DNA of 64,000 nucleotides from Camillea tinctor (lineage: Eukaryota > Ascomycota > Sordariomycetes > Xylariales > Xylariaceae): positions 1-64,000 of the forward strand of contig MU394138.1 in the NCBI GenBank assembly GCA_022578605.1. Direction: 5' to 3'. Made by a program: the position numbers and the translations under genes. The notes under the pieces are model-generated. The model did not search any database and was not told the DNA's origin. It saw only the letters and a list, made by a program, of their open reading frames with translations. Shown one piece after another: positions 1 to 11,586 of this stretch. The first letter of the stretch is position 1. Each line of letters starts with the position of its first letter.

Positions 1-1147
1 TGCAAAATGTTTTATTTATTTAAAAAGTAAATATTATTTTTTTAATTAATTTTTTTAATACATATAAAAAAAACCATAATATTTTATTTAAATTTTTTAT
101 TTTAACTTTTATTTAAAAAAAGTTTAATAAGTTATTAGCTAAAAGTTAATTAATTAATGTTGCAAAAAGATTTATAAATAAAGTAAGTATATTGATTAAT
201 TAGTTAGTTTTAAAGTTTAAGTTTTTAAGTAAAAATGCTATAAAAAGTTTAAATTAAAGATTAATTTAAGTTAAATTAAGGTTTTATTTTTAAGCTTAAG
301 CTTTAATAATAATAAATAATTTTATTATTAAAAAACATAGTAATAAAAGTATAAAAAGTTAATTTTATTTATTAGCTTTAGTATTAATAATTAATAAATA
401 AAATAGTGCGTTAATATTTAATAATGCTTTGCTAAATATATAATGAATTATAATGTTATTAATATATTTATATAAAAACATTTTTTAATTAATTAGTTTA
501 TAAAACTTTTATAATTATTAAAGCTTAATATAAAAAGCTTAAGCTATTATTTAATAATTTATAAATATTATGATTTTATTATAATTAAAGTAATATATAA
601 GCTTTTTAAGTGCTTAAATTAGTTTTAATGTTTTTATTTTATAGACTTTATATTTAGTTTCGGTGTTTATAAGTTAATAAAATAAAAATAAAATTAGTTT
701 TAGTTGTTTGTCGTTTTAAATTTAATATAGCGCGGCTTTTATAGCTGTTTAATTAATGTTAACTTGCAAAATAAACGGTTTAAAATAGTTTAAAAAAGCT
801 AAATTGATTAAGTTAATAAAACGTTATTTAAATTTAACTTAAAATTTTAATGTTTATTTTTAAAGATTATTTTATTTAATTATTGCTTTTTTATGTTTTT
901 TACGCTTTTTTAAAAATGTAGTTTTATTAAAAAAAATAATAATTAAAAATAAAAAGTATTGCTTTATATAAAGTAAGCAAGTACGCTTAAATTTAAGTGC
1001 GTTTTTAAACCCGTTTCGTTTAATTTTTTTAAGTAGTTTAGCAATATAAGCAAACATGTAAATAAATAATTTATAATAGCTTATTAATTTAAGTTTAAAT
1101 TTTAAGTTTTTTAAGTTAAAAAAATTAACTAAATTTTAAATAGCTTT

Positions 1148-1168
1148 TGTCACGATCCCACTGTGACA
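1148..1168. repeat. Short unmutated inverted repeat in the AT block
   Basis: A small GC-containing islet reads TGTCAC, then nine bases, then GTGACA, so the six-base arms are perfect inverted repeats. It starts with TG and ends with CA, like the ends of many LTRs, and it keeps CpA dinucleotides although everything around it is AT-rich. It could be a remnant of LTR ends or a protein-binding site. Confidence 0.4.
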
Positions 1169-4100
1169 GCTTTTATTTTTTTTTTAATAGTATTTAGTTT
1201 AAGTTTTAATATGTAATATTTAAGTGTAATAAAACTGCATTATGCAAAGTAGCATTTTTTTAAAATAAAAGTGCATTTAAATTTAATTAAAAAATTAAAA
1301 ATAATGCGTAAATAGTTTAAGTGCTTATTAATATTTTTAAAGTAAATTATTATATTGTTTATATAAATAAAAACGAAATTTTAAAAATAAAAACGTAAAA
1401 TAAATTTTATGCAATGCTAAAAAAAGCTTAATATAGTTTTATATTTTATAGCAAATTAAGTAAGTTATTTATATTTGCAGTACGCTAAAATAAATGCAGT
1501 TTTTTATTTATTTTTTTTTGTATTAATTATTAAAAAAATCTTTTAAAGATATTTATTATTATAAATATTAAACTGCTATTTAAAACACTTAAAATTTCGT
1601 TTTAATATAAAAATAAATAAGCGTTTTTAACTATTTTATTGTTAACTTTTTACATGTTAATAATTACTTTTAGTTTTTTTTTTTTTTAAACGATAAAAGC
1701 TAAAAAAAAGATTTAATTAAGTTTATTAAATAAAATATTTTTAATAACTTTTATTTTTTTAAGCAAGTTAATTATTTTGTTTATAGCTTTTTTATTTTTA
1801 CGTAACATAAAATACAGTTTTTAATATAAATTTTTAAAGTTAACTTAATTTTTAAGGTAAATAAGCATTTTTATTTTATTGTTAAACTTTTTAAACTTTA
1901 ATTAAAATAATAAGTAACATTTTTTTAAAATTAATTTAAGTTAATTAAGGTACTTAAGTTTTTAGTTTTAAAAAACGTTAACCTTAAAAAAGTTAATTAG
2001 TAAAGTTTTAAAATTAATATTAAAGTTATTTATTAAAAAGTTAAGTAAATAAAAAAAATAACCGAGAAAATACTTGTTTTTTTTTTTTTTTTTAGTTAAA
2101 GCCTTACTAAGCAAGTCTTTTAAAAATATAACTATTTTAAGTTTAATAATAAAAGTTTTAAGTAAATAAACTATTTTAATTTTATAAAGTTTTTTTAATA
2201 TTTAATTTTTATATATAATAAAAAAAATTATATTAAAATTAACAAATTAAAATAATTATTTTTGCTTTAAAGTAATAGTGTTTAATAATAATTTATAAGT
2301 AAAATAATAAAAATTAAAAAAGCTTATAGTTTTAATTACGTATTTGTTAAAAAAAACGGGAAAATAATAATGTAAAACGAAAAGTACTATGCTATATGTA
2401 AAAAAAATAATTACTATATTAAAAGCGCAAATAATAGTTAAAGTTTAGTTATAAAGTTTAAATTAATTATTAACAGTACTGTTAACTTATATACGTTTTT
2501 TAATATTAGCTACTTATAAACAGTCATTTTAAAAATTATTTTTTTATTTAATATAAAATTAATAAGTTTGCAAAAAAAATACTTTAAGTAAAAATCTACA
2601 AAATAGGCCTTTTAAAATATATACTTATTTAAAACTAAATTATAATTATTTTTTAATATTTTAAAAAGTAAGTTTAAAATAAGTATATTGTGTTATTAAT
2701 AGTTTTTTACTAATGCTTATAATTAATAATAGTTTAAATAAGTTTTATAGTAAAGCTTTAAGGAAAAATGTGTTAATAAACTTTTTAAAAACTAAAAAAA
2801 AGCTAAAATAAAAGTTAAAAAAATAAGTAGTAAGTCTTTTTAATATAAAAATAATAGTTTATAAGTTTTAAAACGTTTATTATTTATAAGTATAATTAAT
2901 TGTAAAATAAATATATAGTTTAATACTTCGTTAACGTTTAAAAACGTAATTATTATAAAAACTTTCGCGTATTTTAATGCTTTAAAATAAATTATTAATA
3001 ACTTTATTTAAGTTAAAATTTATAAAAAGTTTTAAATTTTAATAAATTTTATCGAGTTTATTTTTTAAAGTAGTTTAAAGTTTTTTATTAATTGCAATTT
3101 TTTTATTAATAAAGTTAAAAAATAAAAAAGTTAGTTTTTTATGCTATAACTAATTTTTAAAATTATAGTTATTTAAAAGGTTTTTAAGTATATTATTTAT
3201 ATTAAGTAAAACGTTTTTTTAAAACGTTTGCTTTAGTTGTTTTTTAAAAAAAATAAGTTTTTAACGAAATTAAGCAAATTTAACTTTTTTAATTCTTAAT
3301 TGTTAAGTTAGTTTTAATTATTAAATTAGTATTTAAATTAAAATTTATTTATTTAATTAATTAAATTTTTAAGGTAATATTATTTATTATTAATTATAAA
3401 TGCTATAACTTTAAGCTTAACTTTAGCGTTTAACTTAAAATACTTACTGCGGCTATTATAAAATAGTTATTAGTAGCTTTATTTTTATTATTAGGTTTAA
3501 AGATAGGTTTTTTATTCCTTTTGTTTAAATTTATATTAACGCGATTTTTTTTTTATTTGTTTTTACAATATAGGTTTAAACGGCTTTTATTTTAAAGTTT
3601 TTAGTTAAAAATTTACTTAATGTTATATAATTAACTTTTATAAAGCTTTTTTTTGCAAACTTATTTAGCATAATTAATATTATTAATTAAAATAAGTTAA
3701 AAACGTAGTTTTTATAAAGTATTGTTAAATTTTTTTTAAAAAGTAATTAAGGTTTTAAAGTAAAAATTAAGTTTTTATACGCATTTATAAACTTAATTAT
3801 TTTTATTTATATTTTTTACGTTATTATAAAATTAAATTTTTTTATTAATATATAAAAAAACGTTATTATTTTCTTTTTTAAAAGTATAAATAACTTAATT
3901 TCTTTTTTTTAATGTTTTTTTGCAATTAGGTTTAAAGCGTTTAATTATAACTTAATAAAAAAAAGTTATATTTTATATTATATAATACTTTAATTTAAAA
4001 TTAATTTTATTAAACTATTAAGCGCTTATTATATTAAAATTAAACAATAAGTTAATTAAAGCTAATAAAATTTTTTTATTTAACTATATAGTTTAATAAG

Positions 4101-5423
4101 TAGCAATATTTTTTTAATAAGTTAAAATAAATGTTTTATAAGTGTAAAAAAAAGCTTTATAGTTTATTTTAACATTATTATTTATAAGTTTATAAAAAAA
4201 GTTGCAAAGTATAAAATCTTATTTATTTAAAAAAAAATTTAATTAACTTTAATAGTAAGTTTTGTATAAAAAATGTTAATATTATTAATATTGCTTAATA
4301 TTTAAATTAAAAATATTATAATAGTTGCATATTAACTAGTTAAAAAAACTTATATCGTTTTAAGCAAAGTAGCTTTAAAAAAGTAGTTTATTTATAAAAA
4401 ATTGTAAAGTTAAATTAAATATTTACTTTATATAGCTTTATAACTTTATGTAATTTTATAAAGCAAAATATTGCTAAAAAGCAAAATACTGCTAAAAAGT
4501 AATAAAGTTTATTTTAACGTTTTAGTTAAAAAAAGAAAAAATTAAAAAAACGTAATTAGCTTATTTATTTAAATTTAAACGGTTATTTTAATAAAACATA
4601 AAATTATAATAACCTTAACTTAATTAAAGTAAAAACGCAATAGCTTAAAAATAACTATACATTATTTATAAACCTTTAATTAAAAGTTAAATTACTTTTA
4701 TAAGCAAAAAAGCAAAATAAGCTGCTTATAATTTTAATTAATAAAAAGATTTTAGCAATAATGTAATAAGTTTAATAATAAATTTATAAAGTAAAAAATT
4801 AAAAATTATTTAAGTTTAAATTTTAAATTTAAATTAGTTAGCATTTTAAGTTATTTAATTAAGTTTTAAAATTGTTATTTAGTTAATAATGTTTTTAAAT
4901 AAGCTTTATATTTTTATAGTTATGTTGCTAATATTAAAAATAAAAATATTTAAAAAAACATTGTTAAGTATAATTTAAAAAATTATTGCATTTTAAATTT
5001 AATTTATTTTAAAGTATAAAATACTTAAATAATTAATAGCTTAATAAAGCATAGTTTTAAGTAAAAAATATTTTTTGTTTTAAAATATATTAGTTATAAT
5101 AAAAAAGTATTTAATAAGGAAAATTAATTAATTTGCTTAATTTTTGCTTTTAAAAAATTTTATTGCTTAAAATTAATTACTTATAATAACAATATAAATA
5201 AAAAAATGTTTTTATTACAAAAAATAAAAAAAGGTTAAATTAAACAACATAAATAATAAGCTTTTTTAATAATTAGCAATATAATAAAGCTTTATTTAAA
5301 TTATTAGTAAGTTTAAATTTTAAGTTAATTTAGTAGTTTTTTTTAAAAAAAATAATAAAAAAAATAAGCACATTTTAAATATTAATGTTTTTTATAAAGT
5401 TTTTTAAATAAATAATATTAAAA

Positions 5424-5690
5424 TTTTTTAAATATTTTATATTTATTTTTTAATAAAATAATTAAATAAAGTAAAATAAAACTTTAACGATTAATAACGT
5501 TTATAAGCAAAATATTATTTTAAAGTACTTTTTAAAATATTTTACGTTTATTTTTTAATTAGCTAATTAAGCAAAATAAAAAGTAGCTTTAAAAGTTAAT
5601 ATTGTTTTTAATTGGAGTTTTATTTTTAAGTATTTTTTAAAATATTTCGCGTTTATTTTTTAATTAGTTAATTAAGTAAAATAAAAAAAG
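5424..5690. repeat. Degenerate 105-bp tandem repeat, about 2.5 copies
   Basis: A similar segment of about 55 bases recurs with its matching AATATTT core at 5431, 5536 and 5641, an exact spacing of 105 bases. Each copy continues through a TTTATTTTTTAAT stretch to a GTAAAATAAA or GCAAAATAAA end. The sequence between the cores is less similar. This looks like a tandem array eroded by RIP. Confidence 0.55.
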
Positions 5691-6668
5691 TAAAAAAAAA
5701 AATAAAAAAAAAAGTAAAAAAAACGAACTTAGTTTTGTTTAAACTAAAAGCAAAAAGAATTATTTTTAAAATTTTGCAATTAATAAAAATAGTAATAAAG
5801 AAATTACTTTTTATTAAGCTAAATAATAAAGCTTTAAAAATAATAAATAAATTAGCGTAATATTATAAATTAATAAATAATTATATAGTATAAATAAAAA
5901 GTATATAGTATTAAAAACTTTAAATTAAATATATAAAATTTAATAAAACTTTTTTGTTTAAGTAAAAAATAAGTTAACAAAAAAAAAAATTATTTAAGTT
6001 TTTTTAATAAAAAAGTTAAGTTATTAATATATTTTTTTTAGCGTTTTATTTTTGTTTTTTTTTACTTATTAATAAAAAGTAAAAAAAATAAAAAATAATA
6101 AATAAAACTAAAAGTAAATTTTAAAAACGCTATAATTTTAAAAACTCTTTATTTTTTTAATTAATATATAAACTTTTAAAATAATATAAACATAATAATA
6201 ATTTGGCTAAAATTTTTTATATACGTAAAATATTTAAAATTATAATAATAGCTTAACTTAATTAAATTAAAATTTAAATTAGTTAAAATAGCAATTTAAA
6301 CAATATAAGTAATTAATTTGCTATTAAAATTAAAATTTAGCAAAATAAAAGTATAAAAATTAAAATTTAATATTAAATTTAATAAATTTAATAATAAATT
6401 TAATAAATTTAAAATTTAATTTAATAAATTTAATATTTCGTTAATTAATTTAATAAATATAATGTTATTAAAAACTTTTTAATTTAATAATTATTGCTAA
6501 AATAAGCGATTTTTAAAGCTTTTTTTCGTTAAAATAAAAAAAAGGTAAAAACGTAAAAATGTTACTATATAAGGTTTTAAATACTTTGTTACGTACAAAA
6601 AGTTATTTTATAGCATATAACAATAAAATAAAAGTTTATTCTTAGTTTTATGCTATAAAGCTATCGTG

Positions 6669-6694
6669 TATATATATATAAAAAAAAAAAAAAA
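6669..6694. repeat. (TA)n plus poly-A at the block edge
   Basis: A short TA dinucleotide run followed by about fifteen A marks the right edge of the AT-rich block. Within about 20 bases the sequence changes to a balanced composition. Confidence 0.8.
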
Positions 6695-9676
6695 GCTAGC
6701 TAAAAAACCCTTGGAGGGACCTAAAGATAGGTAGGGTACGCACAGACCACGTGATGTGGGGTGTGCTGACGTAATAGAAGCACAGCTGCTCCAATTCTTG
6801 GCCCTCACTCAACGGCCACGTTACTACATGGTCCTGAGGGGAATGATTATATCGACGCAAGGGACATCAAGATATATGCTCTTTTGATCGGAGCTTGAGC
6901 TACATACTCTATAAATTCCAGGTGACTACTAACATATTATCAAATGCTACTGTTGGGGGTAGTGGGCTTGATCGTGGAGTACTAGGTACTACGTGTCTCA
7001 CAAGGGAGGAAAGAGAATGTACGGCATGTGAGTAACGGTATCAGAGGTATTTGTAGTTCTTGACTTCCCGCACGTCAATAGTATCGTAGTTATTTAAGCT
7101 CTTGCTAGAGTCCCTGTGGCAGTTATAGTACTTTCAGTGTCAGTCCTTTTCTCTAACTAAGCCCTAGCAGACTTGGTGAGCTTAATAGTAAGTGTAGATT
7201 AGATTCCTATGAGCGCTATTGGTATCTTACTATTAGCCCATCTAGCAGTTTGTCCTTATTCAGGGACTCAGTATGATAACAGGAACTATGTGATGGCTAC
7301 AGATGAATCTAATCCTGGCTAACATTCGGGGATGATTGTGCCTCTATCCAACCGGAATCCCCCCTTTTCTCCCCCCTTTAAAAGCTCTTAGAGTAGTTAT
7401 CACCACCCAATAAGAGAGATACTGAATTGATCACTAATCGGACCGTTTCCACGGGATAGGCACGCCCAAAGGCACACTCAGCCCTAACGATTATGCTGGT
7501 TACGGAATTTCCGCTAGCAAAGAGTTTCGGCGTACGGAGTTGACGAAAGTTTTTACTAAAGGGCAGCCGCACAGTGAGGGATATCCTGATCGAAAAGTTA
7601 TTTCCTCCAAATGCTAGTGTCCTACAAGTTAGTCTGCAAAGAAAAATATTTAACTTCCCCAAAACTCTGAGGGGGAATTAGCTTTTTTCAGATCGAGATC
7701 GTGGAATGTCCTATATCGGGGCGCTGTCGCGCCTTACAGGATGTCTGGATCTAACGAATTCCTTCGTTCGGATCATTGTGCACTGATTATGCAGGATGGT
7801 CGAACTGATAGGTCACACTACTACCACGAGCAGATGTGGTACCTATACTTAGAAAGCGGAATATTGTGCTCGCTAGGATTGCAGTTTTAAATCACATGTA
7901 ATAGGATGGAATAAAGACATTTAGACGTTCCTGAGACTGACTCGTCTTGTGGTCCATACCATGGCATAGACAATAGGAAGGATTCTGCTCGGCAACTCCA
8001 AAGGGGCCGAGGTAGTGTACCGTTTCCCGGAATCGGTGGTTTTAATGGATGAGAATACCAAACATCGCTTTTCCCAGATACAACCCATTTCTAATACCGA
8101 AAAGATAAAATGCATAATGATTGTGTGGGTATGATATTGATATGGGGACTTGAAATCCGGAATGAAAATGCCATCCCCGTGAAGATAAATTCCATCTCAG
8201 AAAGAATATGGTTTAGCTTTAGTTAAGCTCGCGAGCACCGGCAACGGTGGATGCTTAAAACGTATGACAAGCCATCTGTACAATTATTGATCGTGGCCTT
8301 TTTTTAAGATTGTCACGAAGCCAGGGAGGAAGTTATAGCCACAAGGTCTTAGAGCCCCTATGGCATGAGGTAGGATCAATCCAGATATCAGACCTCGACA
8401 CCGCCCGTAGCCAGCCAAAGCAGTAGAGAAAGAGTACCAAGAAGGTTTCCAAGGGTCTGAGACCGAAAGACCCCTAATATGAATTCCGATATATGTAGTT
8501 TTTTGTCTCTGGTAAATGCCTGCTTTTCAGTCTGGAGCTATATATCGCCAATTCATGCCGCTTCTGAGTAGTCTACACGAGACATTGGGCGCATTGGATA
8601 ATGCGCCAAACATTAACAAAATGGTACATCTTAGCAGAAGTTCGTAGGGTCTCATTTCTGACGCAGATTCGGTTGCACCGCCCCCCATATATGTATACGG
8701 TAGTCTTAGTTGCGGGGACCCCAGGAAATCCCATATTCCCCTGAAATATGCTATGGGAAAAGCCACTCCCGGCGGGACTTGGACTTGACTTGACTAGCCC
8801 AGACATGTTTGACTGATAGTTCCACTGGGAGAGGGGGCGGGTTGTGTGGCCGTTCCGTCCAACTGCTTACAAGCCCCATCCGCTCTGATCCCTGCGTTCA
8901 AGGGGACCATGGATTGGGCAGTTAAATTTGGCATACTGCAAGTATAGCGCGGACTTTCGTGCATGTTCTCAGTCGTGATCATTTCTCCAATGAATCAATG
9001 GCGAAAAATGGGCTGCTCTCTTGCTGATTTTAAACAACAACGATAAAACATGGTCTTAGAGATGAAAAGGAAAGTATCAGGAACTCAGGCATCAACACAG
9101 ACTAGAAGCAAATACTAACCCATAGACACCATTAGAAAGTTACGTTGATATCATGGGCTTTGTTATCTTATGCAGTTATCCTACATTGTAGTACGTTCAC
9201 GTACCGTATCGGTCGATCGAAAGCCACAAAACCAAAACAATAGGTAGGTTAAGAACAATTATTGAGCGAACATCACGACTTATACTTTCAGCCTCAAGGG
9301 CTGACTATGAACTTAAAGCTGACCGGAAAGTTCTATTAAAGCCGATCCCCCCCTTAGTCAGTTATTTCTTCTTTTGCCGAGATTTTACTCTTCCACCGCT
9401 GTGGGTTTCCATATATCCCTAGCTTTCATTATATCGTCAATCTCATTTTCCCCATCCTCTGCTTTGGTGGTTCATGAGATTCTCACGATAAACTAGCACA
9501 ATTGCCATCGAATGAGAGAAGTTTGCTGCATTGAAAATTCTCTTGTCCACTTTGCAAAAAAGCTACCAATGGGCCATTCCGATTAGCAATCCGGCTCGGG
9601 CCAAGTATTGACCATACCCAACCACCGCACACATCTATCAAGCAAATCAGGTCGCCACATTCCGGCTGCAGCTTTC
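6695..9676. other. Gene-free segment of ordinary composition
   Basis: About 3 kb of roughly balanced base composition lie between the AT-rich block and the first gene. Open frames are short, overlap on both strands and resemble no family I recognise. No tRNA or clear repeat was seen. It may be an old insertion or simply the flank of the heterochromatic block. Confidence 0.6.
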
Positions 9677-10612
9677 ATGTCATCCGCCACACGAAAGTGC
9701 TCCACCGTCACGGTGATGAGCAATGCAACGTTCCCTATATCCCTAATGGGTGCCGAAGTGAAACCGCTGCCTAAGAAGGACGACAAGGGGAAGGAAGTCG
9801 AGCGTGACGGGAGGGAAATCATAAAGTTCATAAAAAAGGCTTCTACCAAGACCCCCCAGCAGCGCGAGGGAGACCGACGGGCAGTCGAGCAGCTCATTCA
9901 AGAATGCGAGATCCGACGCCGCGCGTCCATCCATGATGGCGAGGAGTTCCTCCGGGACTTCCTCAACTGCCATTTCGAGGAGCATCTCGACCAGATCCGG
10001 ATCACGTGCGACTTGACCCTCGAGCAGATAAAGATGATCGGTAACGAGGAGGACCAGATGTGGGGCGTGAGCCAGTGCCAGCGACTATTCAATGCTCCGG
10101 TCCTCAGCGACCAGATCGGGTATCTCTTATGGTGCGAATTAAGACAAGGCGACACCCTCGACCATAGCCACGAGAAACCACCAACAGATAAAGAGGCGGA
10201 GGAGCGGCCATTAAATCCCATCAAGGAGGCCCTAGAACTACGAGAGAGCGAGATAGAGATCCAGCGGAATGGATCTGTAAACACAACGGTGTCGGAACCC
10301 GGTAGTCCTACCATTCGTCGGATGCAGAGACGCTGGTCGGGCATGCCCCACGACAACCACGGTTGGAATCTAAACTACTTCCCGTCGGAGACGAAGACGC
10401 AGATCCCTGCCGATTCACCGTCGCCGAGTTCTCCCGCATCAGAGCCAGACGAAGGACAGAAGCAAGAGCGCGCAGAATCAACCCCGGGCAAGCCACGCAT
10501 GCCACGCAATCCAAGGAAAAAGGTTGACTACCTGATGGAGGGGATTCGGAAACGCACGGTCGTTGGAGCCGGGTATTTGGCCGCATCGCTGGCGAGCGGG
10601 TATTCTTTATGA
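9677..10612 (+). CDS. Hypothetical protein, 311 residues, charged
   Basis: A single-exon frame of 311 codons starts at the first in-frame ATG (9677); the open frame extends further 5' but only with a TTG codon. I do not recognise the family. The middle part is rich in Glu, Arg, Lys and Gln and probably helical (roughly residues 40-200). A Pro/Ser/Glu-rich low-complexity stretch follows (about 240-280), then a basic patch (KPRMPRNPRKK) and a short hydrophobic end containing AGYLAASLAS. No signal peptide is evident. The end could be a weak membrane or mitochondrial segment, but that is a guess. It is the first gene beyond the AT-rich block and lies on the same strand as the GH74 gene. An upstream exon cannot be excluded, so the start is uncertain. 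Confidence 0.55.
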   Translation: MSSATRKCSTVTVMSNATFPISLMGAEVKPLPKKDDKGKEVERDGREIIKFIKKASTKTPQQREGDRRAVEQLIQECEIRRRASIHDGEEFLRDFLNCHFEEHLDQIRITCDLTLEQIKMIGNEEDQMWGVSQCQRLFNAPVLSDQIGYLLWCELRQGDTLDHSHEKPPTDKEAEERPLNPIKEALELRESEIEIQRNGSVNTTVSEPGSPTIRRMQRRWSGMPHDNHGWNLNYFPSETKTQIPADSPSPSSPASEPDEGQKQERAESTPGKPRMPRNPRKKVDYLMEGIRKRTVVGAGYLAASLASGYSL

Positions 10613-11482
10613 AATAATGAGATGAACAGTTGGAGGTTTTGCGATGATTCCTTTTTTCCTCGAGTTTCTTTTTTTTTTTCCTTATTTAACTCACTTCGAG
10701 TTCCTGGCTGAGGCTGGACGGATGGATATCTAAAGGGAGGATGTGAACGACGACGTATTATGGTTACATGAATGGACGAAAAGAGGGCATTGCATTCAGC
10801 GCCCGGCTGGGGGGGCTGAGATGATACCCAACACAAACAAAGATACACCTAAGCAGTTAGTTGATACCGCAAAGCAATTAACTTCTTCATTTTCCCCATT
10901 TGCACCTTTGATGAATGACAAATAAATTGACTAAAGTCTTGACCAAACTCCCGGGTGCCATGGGATTCAAGAAAGCCTGTTTAAGGCCCCATCTGACAAC
11001 TAAATAAGGTAGGTATAAGAATAGCTCCCGTCTTCGACATTGGTGGAAGTCAACGATTATAGAAGTATTGCCAGGACGGATACATGGGATGAGATGGGAT
11101 GAAGCCTCATCATATGGCCCCCCTGACGGAATGGAATCGCACGTTTGGAAGTACTTAGCTGCCGGAGATTGATGTTCCCTGCCCGATCGGGACGAACCGA
11201 GAACCATCGCGAACGTTTTATTCGCGGGAAAAAAAAGCGTCAGGGGGGACAGACGAAGAAGCTCTCCACTTTGGGTCCTTTACCTGACTAGCCTCAATTT
11301 CCGCGCTGAGGACTTTGGGGACCGCTCGGGCGCTGTTCGAGCGGTCCAGACTCCAGGTCCTAACACCTAACAAGCAAGTGCAAAGAATTTCCCAGCGAAA
11401 ATGGGGTCCCGCGAGGTCCTGGAAATACGACATTATGCCTTAACCCGTAGAGTATCTAATGGTCACGCAGGCAGACGGATAG
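10613..11482. other. Intergenic region upstream of the GH74 gene
   Basis: Nearly 900 bases between two plus-strand genes. It contains the 3' flank of the hypothetical gene and the distal promoter of the xyloglucanase gene. No further gene is supported. Confidence 0.6.
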
Positions 11483-11489
11483 TATAAAA
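11483..11489 (+). promoter_or_regulatory. TATA box of the GH74 gene
   Basis: TATAAAA lies about 100 bases before the ATG at 11587. This is a good distance for a strongly induced fungal secreted-enzyme gene with a short 5' leader. Confidence 0.55.
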
Positions 11490-11586
11490 GACGAGGTATA
11501 CTCCGCCGCGATGATGATCAGTCACCGGATATGGGATTATCCCTCAGAGCCGCCTCTTGTCATATATATACAAGTTGCTCTTGGCG

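Larger units (their letters stand above)
1..6694. repeat. AT-rich, RIP-type gene-free block
   Basis: This stretch is built almost wholly of A and T, with TA-rich runs and isolated G or C bases. Stop codons occur so often in every frame that no coding potential remains; the longest open frame is about 60 codons of Lys, Phe and Ile. Such composition is the known outcome of repeat-induced point mutation in Pezizomycotina, which changes C to T in duplicated DNA, so the block is probably an old, mutated transposon nest. That origin is inferred, since no transposase or reverse transcriptase domain can be read. It begins at the window edge, so its full length is unknown. It could also be centromeric or subtelomeric; the sequence alone does not decide. 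Confidence 0.85.
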
